Shown here: positions 16,017 through 24,155 of the stretch, piece by piece | How positions within the stretch are numbered: the first letter of the stretch is position 1 | Layout of the letters: every line of letters starts with the position of its first letter | Assembly (NCBI GenBank): GCA_934432885.1 | Contig: CAKRYY010000026.1 | Span: forward strand, 1 to 43,836 | Source of the DNA: an uncultured Lachnospiraceae bacterium | GTDB taxonomy: Bacteria > Bacillota > Clostridia > Lachnospirales > Lachnospiraceae | Direction of reading: 5' to 3' | Length of the DNA stretch: 43,836 nucleotides | Position numbers and translations under genes: made by a program | The notes under the pieces: generated by a model | What the model was told of the DNA's origin: nothing | Seen by the model: only the letters and a program-made list of their open reading frames with translations | Databases searched by the model: none

Positions 16017-17486
16017 TTAAACAATCTCATTAAACAGCTCTTTGCATGCCGGATAAATCTTTCTAAACTGCTGGTATCTTGCCTCATATTTTTCTGCAAG
16101 CTCCGGTGTAGGCTCTACTGTATCCACAACCTTAACCAGCTTCTGCGCAATTTCCTCTACACTGCTGTATTCACCGCAGGCAACTGCTGCCAGCATTGCG
16201 CCGCCCATCGAAGGTCCTTCTTCATTTTCCGGTACATCAACCTTGATATTCAGCACGTTTGCAATGATTTTCTTCCAAAGCGGGCTCTTTGCGCCGCCGC
16301 CGCAAATCTTGGTACGTTCAATCTGAATCCCCAAATCCTTTGCAACCTCAAAGGAATCACGAAGTGCAAACGCTACGCCCTCAAGAACTGCCTGTGTCAT
16401 ATCTGCGCGGGTGGTATCCATCGTCATGCCGATGAAGGTGCCTCTTGCATTCGGATTGTTATGAGGAGAACGCTCACCCATCAGATAAGGAAGGAAGAAT
16501 ACCTTATTTTCACCAAGCTTTTCAATCTTCTCCTGCTCCTTGCCATATTCCTTGGTTCCGATAATCTCATCCATCCACCATTTATTACAGGAAGCTGCGC
16601 TGAGCATGCAGCCCATCAGATGATAATGTCCATCTGCATGTGCGAAGGAATGAAGCGCATTGAACTTATCCACGCCAAATTTCTCAGAGGAAATAAATAC
16701 CGTACCGCTTGTTCCCAGAGAGATATTGCACATACCGTCCCCTACGGTTCCTGTACCGACAGCTGCTGCAGCGTTATCGCCTGCGCCTGCTGCCACCTTT
16801 ACCTGCTCGCCAATGCCAAGCTCCTTTGCAATTTCAGGAAGAACGGTGCCAACAGCCTCATAGCTTTCATATATTTTTGCAAGCTGTTCTTCTTTTACGC
16901 CGCAGATTTCACACATTTCCTTTGACCAGCATCTGTTCTTTACATCAAAGAGCAGCATACCGGACGCATCAGACACATCCGTGCAATGTACGCCGGTCAA
17001 GCGATAAGCTATGTAATCCTTCGGCAGCATAATCTTTTTAATTTTTGCAAAATTTTCAGGTTCTTTATTTTTTACCCATAAAATCTTCGGCGCTGTAAAA
17101 CCAGTGAAAGAAATGTTTGCTGTATATTCGGACAGCTTATCCTTTCCAATTACATTATTTAAGTAATCGCACTCTTCAAAGGTACGTCCATCATTCCAGA
17201 GAATCGCCGGACGGATAACCTCATCGTTTTCATCCAGGATAACAAGTCCGTGCATCTGTCCGCCAAAGCTGATGCCTGCGACCTGACTCTTATCCGCCTC
17301 TGCAAGAAGCTCCTTTAAGCCTGCCATTGTCTGCTCGTACCAATCCTCCGGCTTTTGCTCAGACCAGCCCGGATGCGGGAAATACAATGGATATTCCTTT
17401 GAAACAATCTTTCGGATATTGCCTTCGCTATCCATCAGCAGCAGCTTTACTGCTGAGGTTCCCAAATCAATTCCTACATACAGCAT
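16017..17486 (-). CDS. xylB: Xylulokinase-type FGGY carbohydrate kinase
   Basis: 489 residues, typical of FGGY kinases. The N-terminal LYVGIDLGTSAVKLLL is the first phosphate motif; GISFGGQMHGLV contains the M-H-G signature of xylulokinases; ILWNDGRT follows. The C-terminal ATPase motif CGGGAKSPLWKKIIAN and the catalytic aspartate region AAGAGDNAAAAVG are intact. The expected reaction is ATP-dependent phosphorylation of D-xylulose to xylulose-5-phosphate; a related ketose cannot be excluded. Start: ATG 17486 with AAGGAGG at ideal spacing. First gene of the leftward sugar operon, directly behind the operator-bearing promoter. Confidence 0.87.
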   Translation of the reverse strand: MLYVGIDLGTSAVKLLLMDSEGNIRKIVSKEYPLYFPHPGWSEQKPEDWYEQTMAGLKELLAEADKSQVAGISFGGQMHGLVILDENDEVIRPAILWNDGRTFEECDYLNNVIGKDKLSEYTANISFTGFTAPKILWVKNKEPENFAKIKKIMLPKDYIAYRLTGVHCTDVSDASGMLLFDVKNRCWSKEMCEICGVKEEQLAKIYESYEAVGTVLPEIAKELGIGEQVKVAAGAGDNAAAAVGTGTVGDGMCNISLGTSGTVFISSEKFGVDKFNALHSFAHADGHYHLMGCMLSAASCNKWWMDEIIGTKEYGKEQEKIEKLGENKVFFLPYLMGERSPHNNPNARGTFIGMTMDTTRADMTQAVLEGVAFALRDSFEVAKDLGIQIERTKICGGGAKSPLWKKIIANVLNIKVDVPENEEGPSMGGAMLAAVACGEYSSVEEIAQKLVKVVDTVEPTPELAEKYEARYQQFRKIYPACKELFNEIV

Positions 17487-17545
17487 TTCGTGTCCTCCTT
17501 CACAATCGTAAAAGAAATATTCTCTCATCCAAAACATTGCGTGCT

Positions 17546-17590
17546 CGTGCACGTTTTCTATATCATACATTTTATGATATAAAAAATCAA
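17546..17590 (-). promoter_or_regulatory. xylB promoter with operator O1
   Basis: Minus strand TTGATT (17585-17590) and TATGAT (17562-17567), spacing 17. The -10 lies inside a perfect 9+9 palindrome with a 5-base loop (17559-17581). Nine bases downstream of the -10 is CGTGCACG (17546-17553), preceded by GAAAA, where a bound repressor would block transcription start. Nearly the same box recurs at the other promoter of this region. Confidence 0.6.
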
Positions 17591-17671
17591 TAGCGATTCT
17601 CCATTTCCTAATTTTTCGGAATAATGCACGAATTATGGATTTTTTTATCAGCTTCTTTTACAGGGTTTTTG

Positions 17672-17695
17672 TATAAATTCACGAAACCGTGCACG
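17672..17695 (+). promoter_or_regulatory. Repressor-gene promoter region with operator O2
   Basis: TATAAA at 17672-17677 is the best -10 for the rightward repressor gene; no good -35 is visible at standard spacing. CGTGCACG follows at 17688-17695, preceded by GAAAC, so O1 and O2 share GAAA-N-CGTGCACG. Their centres are 142 bases apart. A half-site (CGTGCA read on the minus strand) lies between them at 17624-17629. The whole 17487-17804 gap is thus a divergent control region. Confidence 0.5.
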
Positions 17696-17804
17696 CACAT
17701 TATTTTGTGTGCCTGTTTCATTGACAGAAGCGCTTTTGCGTGCTACCGTGATAGGGAAAGACATTTCATTTTTATCTGAATTTAAGACTTGCGAGGAGTT
17801 ACTT

Positions 17805-18824
17805 ATGGCTACCATAAAGGAGATTGCTGAGCTTGCCGGTGTTTCCAGAGGCACCGTTGACCGGGTGCTCAATAACCGGGGCAGTGTCAACGCAAAAACC
17901 GCCGAAAAAATATTGGAAATTGCAAAAGCGCTCGACTACAGGCCAAACCGTGCGGGGCTTACGCTTGCTGCGCAAAAACGCCGTCTGAAGCTCGGTGTTA
18001 TTCTTTTTGGAAACAGCAATCTTTTTTTTGAAGAGGTCATGCGTGGTGTCCGTTATCAGCGGGAACGGTTTGCCTGCTATAACTGTACGATTGTTGTCAA
18101 ACAGATTTCCTACAATGCAATCGAACAGCTTGCCGCAATCGACGAGCTGCTTGCGCAGGAGGTGCACGGTATTGTGCTTGCACCCTATAACTGTCCTGAA
18201 ATCATTGAAAAAATTAACGCACTCGCTGCACTTGGCATTCCTGTCGTCACAACAAATACTGATGTGGCAAATTCCAGGCGCATCGCCTATGTCGGCAGCA
18301 ATGACTTCCTTTGCGGCGAAACCGCAGGCGGACTGATGGGGCTGATGACAAACGGTTCTATTTCCGCAGGCATTATCTTAGGCTCCCGCCAGATTCTTTC
18401 GCATACTGACCGTGTGGAGGGCTTTCTTCACTGCATCTCCCGTAAATACAAAAACATCCACGTCATTTCTACCCTTGAAAATCAGGATGACGAGGTGGAA
18501 AGCTTCCATATCACACAGCAGCTTTTGAAGCAGCATCCTGATATAAATGCTCTCTATTTTGCCGCAGGCGGCGTCTATGGCGGCTGCAAGGCGATTCTTG
18601 CTGAAAACAAAAAAGGGGCCGTTACCGTCATTACCCATGACAAAATTGAAACGACACGCACCTATGTAAAGCAGGGGCTTATTTCTGCTACCATCTGTCA
18701 GCAGCCCTTCCTGCAGGGTTCAAAGCCGCTTGAAATCCTTTTTAATTATCTCATGGCTGGAGAGCTTCCTGAAAAAGAATTAAATTATGTCGCAGTTGAC
18801 ATCCGGATTGCTGAAAATATTTAA
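17805..18824 (+). CDS. LacI-family transcriptional regulator of the sugar operon
   Basis: 339 residues. Residues 2-50 are a LacI-type helix-turn-helix (TIKEIAELAGVSRGTVDRVL, then YRPNRAG). A periplasmic-binding-protein-like domain follows (LKLGVILFGNSN; later GIVLAPYNCPEII and VTVITHDKI). It belongs to the branch whose sensor domain resembles sugar-binding proteins for ribose-like pentoses. Start: ATG 17805 with GAGGAG upstream; a longer frame from 17709 lacks support and would place the HTH unusually deep. It is divergent from xylB, and near-identical boxes at both promoters suggest it represses the operon and itself. The inducer is not known. Confidence 0.83.
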   Translation: MATIKEIAELAGVSRGTVDRVLNNRGSVNAKTAEKILEIAKALDYRPNRAGLTLAAQKRRLKLGVILFGNSNLFFEEVMRGVRYQRERFACYNCTIVVKQISYNAIEQLAAIDELLAQEVHGIVLAPYNCPEIIEKINALAALGIPVVTTNTDVANSRRIAYVGSNDFLCGETAGGLMGLMTNGSISAGIILGSRQILSHTDRVEGFLHCISRKYKNIHVISTLENQDDEVESFHITQQLLKQHPDINALYFAAGGVYGGCKAILAENKKGAVTVITHDKIETTRTYVKQGLISATICQQPFLQGSKPLEILFNYLMAGELPEKELNYVAVDIRIAENI

Positions 18825-18973
18825 ATAAATTGAATGGAAAAGAGTTTGCCTGTACTTTCTTACTATTCCATGTTATACTTTTTTTATCAATATAAAAAAA
18901 GACATATTTTTATATAATAGGGATTCTTATTATGTGAAAACGGGTACTTGGGGGATATTACAGGAGGTTTCTT

Positions 18974-19771
18974 ATGGAATTAAAAGATTTTATGGATTTA
19001 TCAAAGCTGCAGGAATTACAGGATCATTTTTCCAATGCGACCGGTCTTGCTGCCATCGCTGTTGATATGAATGGAAAATATATCACAACTGGCAGCAATT
19101 TTACTGATTTTTGTATGAAGTATACCAGAGGCTCCGCAGAAGGCAACCGCCGCTGCGTAAAATGCGATAATGAAGGCATTGGTGCTTATTTCTGCCACGC
19201 CGGTCTGATGGATTTTTCTATTGACATTGTGGTAAGAGGGCAAAAGGTTGGCGCGGTCATCGGCGGTCAGGTGCTTCCGAATCCTCCTGATGATGAAAAA
19301 TTCCGCAAGACAGCCGAAGAGCTTGGCATCAATCCTGAGCAGTATATCGAAGCATTACATAAGGTTCCTGTCAGCACAGAGGCTCGTATCCGCAGTGCAG
19401 CGCATCTGCTTGAGCTTGTTGTAAACCAGCTTGTAGATGACGAATACACCAGAAATACCAATTCTACAAGGCTTGATACCTTACAGACAGAAATTTCAAA
19501 TTCTCATCAGATGATTCAGTCAATCAACAATTACACCGGTCGTCTGAAAACCATTGCAAACAGACAGAAGATTCTTTCCTTAAATGCCAGCATTGAAGCA
19601 GCCAGAAGCGGCGAAGCAGGCGTTGGCTTTGCAGTCGTTGCAAAGAGCATGCAGGACCTTTCTTCCCAGTCCGCCGTAATCTACAATGACATAGAGACCT
19701 CTGTCGCTGAAATTACAGAAACTATTGGTACACTTTCTGCACTTTTTGAAGAGGATGCAATCAAACGATAA
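18974..19771 (+). CDS. Soluble PocR-domain protein with short chemoreceptor signalling tip
   Basis: 265 residues, no membrane segment. Residues 5-155 match the PocR sensory domain (DLSKLQELQDHFSNATGL; the cysteine-rich CVKCDN and AYFCHAGL). Residues about 175-260 hold the methyl-accepting hairpin tip, with SLNASIEAARSGEAGVGFAVVA, the most conserved segment of chemoreceptors. Only about 80 residues of that domain exist, so it lacks the long coiled-coil bundle and HAMP of standard receptors. It might feed CheA or act as a stand-alone cytosolic sensor; the ligand is unknown. RBS AGGAGG directly upstream. Monocistronic, followed by three hairpins. No chemotaxis genes are in the window. Confidence 0.75.
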   Translation: MELKDFMDLSKLQELQDHFSNATGLAAIAVDMNGKYITTGSNFTDFCMKYTRGSAEGNRRCVKCDNEGIGAYFCHAGLMDFSIDIVVRGQKVGAVIGGQVLPNPPDDEKFRKTAEELGINPEQYIEALHKVPVSTEARIRSAAHLLELVVNQLVDDEYTRNTNSTRLDTLQTEISNSHQMIQSINNYTGRLKTIANRQKILSLNASIEAARSGEAGVGFAVVAKSMQDLSSQSAVIYNDIETSVAEITETIGTLSALFEEDAIKR

Positions 19772-19776
19772 AACAA

Positions 19777-19873
19777 AGAATCTCGCAAGCGAGATTCTCT
19801 GCCTGCGGCGGGTCGTTTTAACGACGCAATTCATTTCCGCCGCAGTGCGCTCCATGCGGAGCGTTTTTATTTT
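19777..19873 (+). terminator. Three consecutive hairpins ending in a terminator
   Basis: Hairpin 1: AGAATCTCG-CAAG-CGAGATTCT (19777-19798). Hairpin 2: CTGCGGCGG pairs with CCGCCGCAG (19803-19811 with 19837-19845) and encloses a GTCGTT/AACGAC stem. Hairpin 3: CGCTCC-ATGC-GGAGCG (19848-19863), followed by TTTTTATTTT, is a good intrinsic terminator for the PocR gene. The two upstream hairpins are more structure than a terminator needs. Confidence 0.75.
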
Positions 19874-19901
19874 CATTTCTGTTCCATTTCGCAAAACAGC
19901 A

Positions 19902-20222
19902 TCATCCAATAAACTGCTGCAGAAAGCTCTCAAAATCTGTCTTGGATACTGCACCCGTCAGTATATCCTTCTGCTCTCCACCATGAAATACAAGAAAGGT
20001 CGGTATGGACATCACGCGGTAACGAGCCGCCGCCTCAGGGTTTTCATCTACATTCAGTTTTCCGATTTTACATTTTCCTTCATATTTCTCTGCAAATTCC
20101 TTAACGATTGGCGCCATCATCTTACAGGGACCGCACCAGTCGGCATAAAAATCCACCAACACCGGCAGCTTTTCTTCTAATACTTCTGTCTGGAAATTTT
20201 CATCCGTAAATTTGTGTTCCAT
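19902..20222 (-). CDS. trxA: Thioredoxin
   Basis: 106 residues, full length. The active site WCGPC (about 29-33) sits in VLVDFYADWCGPCKMM, and the conserved cis-proline is in SIPTFLVF. It reduces protein disulphides in the cytoplasm with electrons normally supplied by thioredoxin reductase, which is not in the window. Start: ATG with AAAAGGAGAG upstream. It follows trmB by about 30 bases in the same direction and may be cotranscribed with it. Confidence 0.95.
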   Translation of the reverse strand: MEHKFTDENFQTEVLEEKLPVLVDFYADWCGPCKMMAPIVKEFAEKYEGKCKIGKLNVDENPEAAARYRVMSIPTFLVFHGGEQKDILTGAVSKTDFESFLQQFIG

Positions 20223-20253
20223 AGTCTTCTCTCCTTTTCTTACATTTTCTGCA

Positions 20254-20892
20254 CTACCTGCTGATAATATACTTGCAGATAGGATTTCCTTTTGAAGAAA
20301 ATTTTTCTTCGTACTCCGTCATCACATTTCCCTGCACAAGCACAGGGTCGTTATGCAGGTCATAAGTAACCGCCTCTGCCCGCCAGCCCGCAGGTGCAAG
20401 CTCTTCTAATGCAAAGTCAAACAATGCCCGGTTATCCGTCTTAAACTCAACCCTACCGTCTTTTTTTAAAATTTTGTCATAGCGTGCCAAAAACTCCCTT
20501 GCGGGAAGTCTGCGTCTTGCGTGACGCTCCTTCGGCCAAGGGTCTGAAAAATTCAGGTATAGTTCATCCACCTCCTCTTCTCCAAATATTTCATCCAGCT
20601 CTGCGGCATCCATACAGACAAACAACAGATTCGGCAGCGGATTTTCCTCCATTTTCTGCAAAGCGCGAAGCAGTACGCTGGTATAACGCTCGATTCCAAT
20701 ATAATTGATTTCCGGGTGAAGCTGCGCAAGCGTCATCAAAAACTTGCCCTTTCCCATTCCGACTTCAATCCTGATTGGCTGCGCCTTTTCAAACAGGGTA
20801 TTCCACTTTCCCTGCTTCTCTTTATAGTCTTTCACCACGTAGGGACTGTTGTCAATCGCTTCCTGCGACCCCGGTATATTTCGTAAACGCAT
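20254..20892 (-). CDS. trmB: tRNA (guanine-N7)-methyltransferase
   Basis: 212 residues. SAM-binding motif IEVGMGKGKFL at about 40-50, ...YIGIERYTSVLLRAL, and the family-specific LYLNFSDPWPKERHARRRL around 130 are all present. It methylates N7 of G46 in the tRNA variable loop. Start: ATG at 20892 with GAGAGGAC upstream. Length and motifs are normal. It is paired with trxA; the divergent glgX lies on the other side. Confidence 0.95.
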   Translation of the reverse strand: MRLRNIPGSQEAIDNSPYVVKDYKEKQGKWNTLFEKAQPIRIEVGMGKGKFLMTLAQLHPEINYIGIERYTSVLLRALQKMEENPLPNLLFVCMDAAELDEIFGEEEVDELYLNFSDPWPKERHARRRLPAREFLARYDKILKKDGRVEFKTDNRALFDFALEELAPAGWRAEAVTYDLHNDPVLVQGNVMTEYEEKFSSKGNPICKYIISR

Positions 20893-20953
20893 AGCTTGTC
20901 CTCTCTTTCGCCTACATTCTACACTACTTACCCTTTAAAAGCAAACACTGCCC

Positions 20954-20982
20954 TTAAATTCTACATTAGTTTATGCTATAAT
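20954..20982 (+). promoter_or_regulatory. Promoter of glgX-exonuclease operon
   Basis: TTAAAT (20954-20959), 17 bases, then TATAAT (20977-20982) with TG one base upstream of the -10 (extended -10, TGCTATAAT). About 95 bases of leader separate it from the gene start at 21078; no clear riboswitch is seen in the leader. Confidence 0.55.
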
Positions 20983-21077
20983 GAGCACAGTGGAAAAATA
21001 AGCGGCTACATCAAGCAGGCATTTGCTTTCCCGGGCTCATTAACGAGTTTAATAGATTAACATTTCCAGGAGGTTTT

Positions 21078-23189
21078 ATGGTAAAAAATACCCTGCTGCC
21101 TGTTCCTGAATTACGGGCATTAGACAACATAAGCGGCTACGATGTCCGCCCCGGCTTTTATGGGCAAAACGGCGCTACCGCTCTATCCAATAGCTGCGTT
21201 AATTTTACAGTGCAGTCTCAGGGAGCCACCTCCTGCGAGCTTTTACTATTTCATAAGGGAGAGACCGAGCCTTTTGCCGTTCTTCCCTTTCCAGAGCATT
21301 ATCGTATCGGAAAAGTCTATTCCATGATCGTCTTTGGTCTTAAAATAGAGGATTTCGAATATGCCTACCGCATCGACGGTCCCTATGACCCAAAAAAGGG
21401 ACTGGTCTTTGACAAAACCCGTATTCTGCTTGACCCTTACGCTAAAGCAGTTGCCGGTCAAAGCGATTGGGGCGTTTCCCAAAATGAACACGGCGGCTAC
21501 CGTGCCAGAGTTGTCCGCAACAACTTTGACTGGGGCGACGAAAAACAGTCTTTGACGCAGATGAAGGACCTCATTATTTACGAGCTCCATGTACGCGGCT
21601 TTACAATGGATGCCTCCTCCGGTGTCAGTGCAGGCGGTACGTTTGCCGGACTGCGTGAAAAGATTCCCTATCTGAAGGAGCTTGGTGTCAACGCCGTAGA
21701 GCTGATGCCGATTTTCGAATTTGACGAAACAAAGAATAACCGCGTCGTAAATGGAAAACGGCTGCTGGATTATTGGGGCTATAATACTGTAGGCTTTTTT
21801 GCGCCAAATACCAGCTACAATTCCAACCGCGAATACAATCGTGAAGGTACCGAATTAAAAGAGGTTATCTACGAGCTGAAGCGTAATGGAATCGAAGTTA
21901 TTCTTGATGTCGTATTTAACCATACCGCAGAAGGCAATGAGCTTGGCCCTTACATATCCTTTAAGGGTTTTGATAACAATATTTATTATATGCTGACGCC
22001 CGAAGGCTTTTATTACAACTTCAGCGGCTGCGGCAATACCTTAAACTGCAATCATCCGATGGTACAGCAGATGATTCTGGAATGTCTGCGTTACTGGGTG
22101 ACAGATTACCGCATCGACGGCTTTCGTTTTGATCTTGCTACGATTCTGGGTAGAAATGAGGATGGCTCTCCTATGAGCAACCCACCTCTCTTAAAACAAC
22201 TTGCTTTTGACCCGATTTTGGGAAATACCAAGCTGATTGCTGAGGCATGGGATGCCGGCGGACTGTATCAGGTCGGAAGCTTCCCTTCGTGGAACCGCTG
22301 GGCTGAATGGAATGGAAAATACCGGGACTGTCTGCGCAATTATCTAAAGGGCGACCTCTGGGCAGCGCCGGAAGCGCTTCTTCGCATTACCGGTTCTCCT
22401 GACCTTTACCGAAGTCATGGACAGGAATACAATTTTTCTGTCAACTTCCTGACCTGTCATGACGGTTTTACCCTCTATGACCTCTATGCCTACAATGAAA
22501 AGCATAATGAAGCAAACGGCTGGGACAATACCGACGGAAGTGATGACAACCGCAGCTGGAACTGCGGCGCAGAGGGAGAAACCGACGATATAGCCGTCAA
22601 TCTGCTCAGACAGCGTCTGATCAGAAATGCCTGTGCCGTTCTTTTATGCAGCCGGGGCACTCCCATGTTTCTGGCAGGGGATGAATTTGGCAATACACAA
22701 TTTGGCAATAATAACGCTTACTGTCAGGACAACCTTATTTCCTGGCTGGATTGGCGTTTACTTCAAAAAAACAAAGCACTTTTTACCTTTTTTAAATACA
22801 TGATTGCGTTCCGCAAATCACATCCCATCCTGCGCGGCGATTTAGAGCAGTCCGTTACAGGCTATGCTTCTATCAGTATTCACAATGGAGCGCCCGGCGT
22901 TTCTGAAACGACGGGGGAAACCAAAACGCTTGGTATTTTCTTTGCAGGCTATGACCGCGAGCAGAAAAAAGAGGACCTTGTTTTCGTATGTATCAACGCA
23001 CATTGGGAGCCTGCAAATATTACGCTTCCTGATTTGCCGCAGCGTTTTTCATGGAAGCTCATGGTAAATACCGGAGCCGCTTCAGAGGAAGAAACTCTGT
23101 TTTCTCCTGAAAATGCTCCCTGTATTACAGACTCCTTTTTTATGAAGGAGCGGAGCGTCGCCGTCTTTACAGGAGGAAACAAACGATGA
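21078..23189 (+). CDS. glgX: Glycogen debranching enzyme (GlgX/isoamylase type)
   Basis: 703 residues, the usual size for GH13 isoamylase-like debranchers. An N-terminal carbohydrate-binding-like domain (SCVNFTVQSQGATSCELLLF) is followed by the catalytic barrel. The barrel has VILDVVFNHTAEG, RIDGFRFDLATILG (nucleophile Asp), KLIAEAWDAGG (acid/base Glu) and NFLTCHDGFTLYD (third acidic residue), and the C-terminal domain follows. It hydrolyses alpha-1,6 branches of glycogen or related glucans in the cytoplasm; the absence of a signal peptide fits this. Start: ATG 21078 with AGGAGG upstream. Its stop overlaps the next gene by ATGA. No other glycogen genes are in the window. Confidence 0.9.
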   Translation: MVKNTLLPVPELRALDNISGYDVRPGFYGQNGATALSNSCVNFTVQSQGATSCELLLFHKGETEPFAVLPFPEHYRIGKVYSMIVFGLKIEDFEYAYRIDGPYDPKKGLVFDKTRILLDPYAKAVAGQSDWGVSQNEHGGYRARVVRNNFDWGDEKQSLTQMKDLIIYELHVRGFTMDASSGVSAGGTFAGLREKIPYLKELGVNAVELMPIFEFDETKNNRVVNGKRLLDYWGYNTVGFFAPNTSYNSNREYNREGTELKEVIYELKRNGIEVILDVVFNHTAEGNELGPYISFKGFDNNIYYMLTPEGFYYNFSGCGNTLNCNHPMVQQMILECLRYWVTDYRIDGFRFDLATILGRNEDGSPMSNPPLLKQLAFDPILGNTKLIAEAWDAGGLYQVGSFPSWNRWAEWNGKYRDCLRNYLKGDLWAAPEALLRITGSPDLYRSHGQEYNFSVNFLTCHDGFTLYDLYAYNEKHNEANGWDNTDGSDDNRSWNCGAEGETDDIAVNLLRQRLIRNACAVLLCSRGTPMFLAGDEFGNTQFGNNNAYCQDNLISWLDWRLLQKNKALFTFFKYMIAFRKSHPILRGDLEQSVTGYASISIHNGAPGVSETTGETKTLGIFFAGYDREQKKEDLVFVCINAHWEPANITLPDLPQRFSWKLMVNTGAASEEETLFSPENAPCITDSFFMKERSVAVFTGGNKR

Positions 23190-24139
23190 ACTATATCGTA
23201 CTGGATCTTGAGTGGAATCAGAGCAGCACACCTCAGGGAGAAATAAAAGAAATCCCCTTTGAAATCATTGAAATAGGCGCTGTAAAATTAAACGCCACCA
23301 AAGAAATGACAGGTGAATTTAATGAGCTGATTCGTCCCAGTATTTACAAAGAAATGCACAAGATTACCTGCAAGCTGATTCATCTGCAGATGAGTGAGCT
23401 GCAAAAGGGCGACCGTTTTCCGGAGGTTGCAAAGCGTTTTCTTGCCTGGTGCGGCAGCGACGTTACATTCTGCAGCTGGGGTCCGCTCGACCTGACGGAG
23501 TTGCAGCGTAATATGGCATACTATCAAATGCCGCCGCTTGCAAATGCACCCCTCCCCTTTCTGGATGTGCAGAAGCTGTTCAGCATAGCATTTGAGGACC
23601 GAAAATCCAGACGTTCCCTTGAATATGCCATTGATTTTTTGGAAATAGAAAAGGACATTCCTTTTCATAGAGCCTTCAGCGATGCCTATTATACTGCAAA
23701 GATTCTGCAAAGGCTCGACTCTTCTGTGGAAAAGAATGTATCCTTTGATCTTTTCCACAAACCGGCGTCCAGAAAAGAAGAAATCCACATTGTATTCGAT
23801 GATTATGCAAAATACATTTCCCGCAAATTTCCAGATAAACAGACCGCACTCCGGGATAGGGAAGTCAGCAGCACAAAATGCTATTACTGTCACAAGAATA
23901 TTAAACGCAAAATCCGTTGGTTTACTCCAAATACAAAGCATTATTACAGTGTTTCCTATTGCGACCAGCACGGCTACATGAAAGGAAAAATCCGTATCCG
24001 CAAGGCTTCTGAGGATGAACAGGTCTATATTGTCAAAACGCTCAAGTTCATATCTGAAAGCGAGGTTACAAAAATAAAAGACCGCCGGGAGCATGCCCGG
24101 GAGCTTCGCAGACAGAAGCGCAACCGGTCAAAATCCTGA
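23186..24139 (+). CDS. DEDDh 3'-5' exonuclease with C-terminal Zn-finger-like segment
   Basis: 317 residues. The N-terminal YIVLDLEWNQ carries the first acidic pair (D7, E9) of DnaQ-like exonucleases, and HRAFSDAYYTA near residue 160 carries the H-x(4)-D motif, so the DEDDh set is present. It resembles the ERI-1/KapD-type single-gene nucleases rather than a polymerase proofreading subunit. Beyond residue 225 a C-Y-Y-C and a C-D-Q-H lie about 30 residues apart, which may bind zinc, with a very basic tail (RRQKRNRSK) suitable for nucleic-acid contact. Coupled to glgX by an ATGA overlap. The substrate (RNA or DNA) is not determined. Confidence 0.78.
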   Translation: MNYIVLDLEWNQSSTPQGEIKEIPFEIIEIGAVKLNATKEMTGEFNELIRPSIYKEMHKITCKLIHLQMSELQKGDRFPEVAKRFLAWCGSDVTFCSWGPLDLTELQRNMAYYQMPPLANAPLPFLDVQKLFSIAFEDRKSRRSLEYAIDFLEIEKDIPFHRAFSDAYYTAKILQRLDSSVEKNVSFDLFHKPASRKEEIHIVFDDYAKYISRKFPDKQTALRDREVSSTKCYYCHKNIKRKIRWFTPNTKHYYSVSYCDQHGYMKGKIRIRKASEDEQVYIVKTLKFISESEVTKIKDRREHARELRRQKRNRSKS

Positions 24140-24155
24140 CAGCCTGTTCTTCCCT

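Noticed and set aside
16461..16925. 154-codon plus-strand frame inside xylB
   Set aside because: No ribosome site or motif; xylulokinase motifs on the other strand are intact throughout.
17559..17581. 9+9 palindrome as an intrinsic terminator
   Set aside because: It is AT-rich and overlaps the xylB -10 box with no gene ending before it; better read as a promoter or operator element.
23288..24094. 268-codon minus-strand frame opposite the exonuclease
   Set aside because: The plus-strand gene has catalytic motifs and coupling to glgX; the minus-strand peptide looks like translated complement, rich in C and F.
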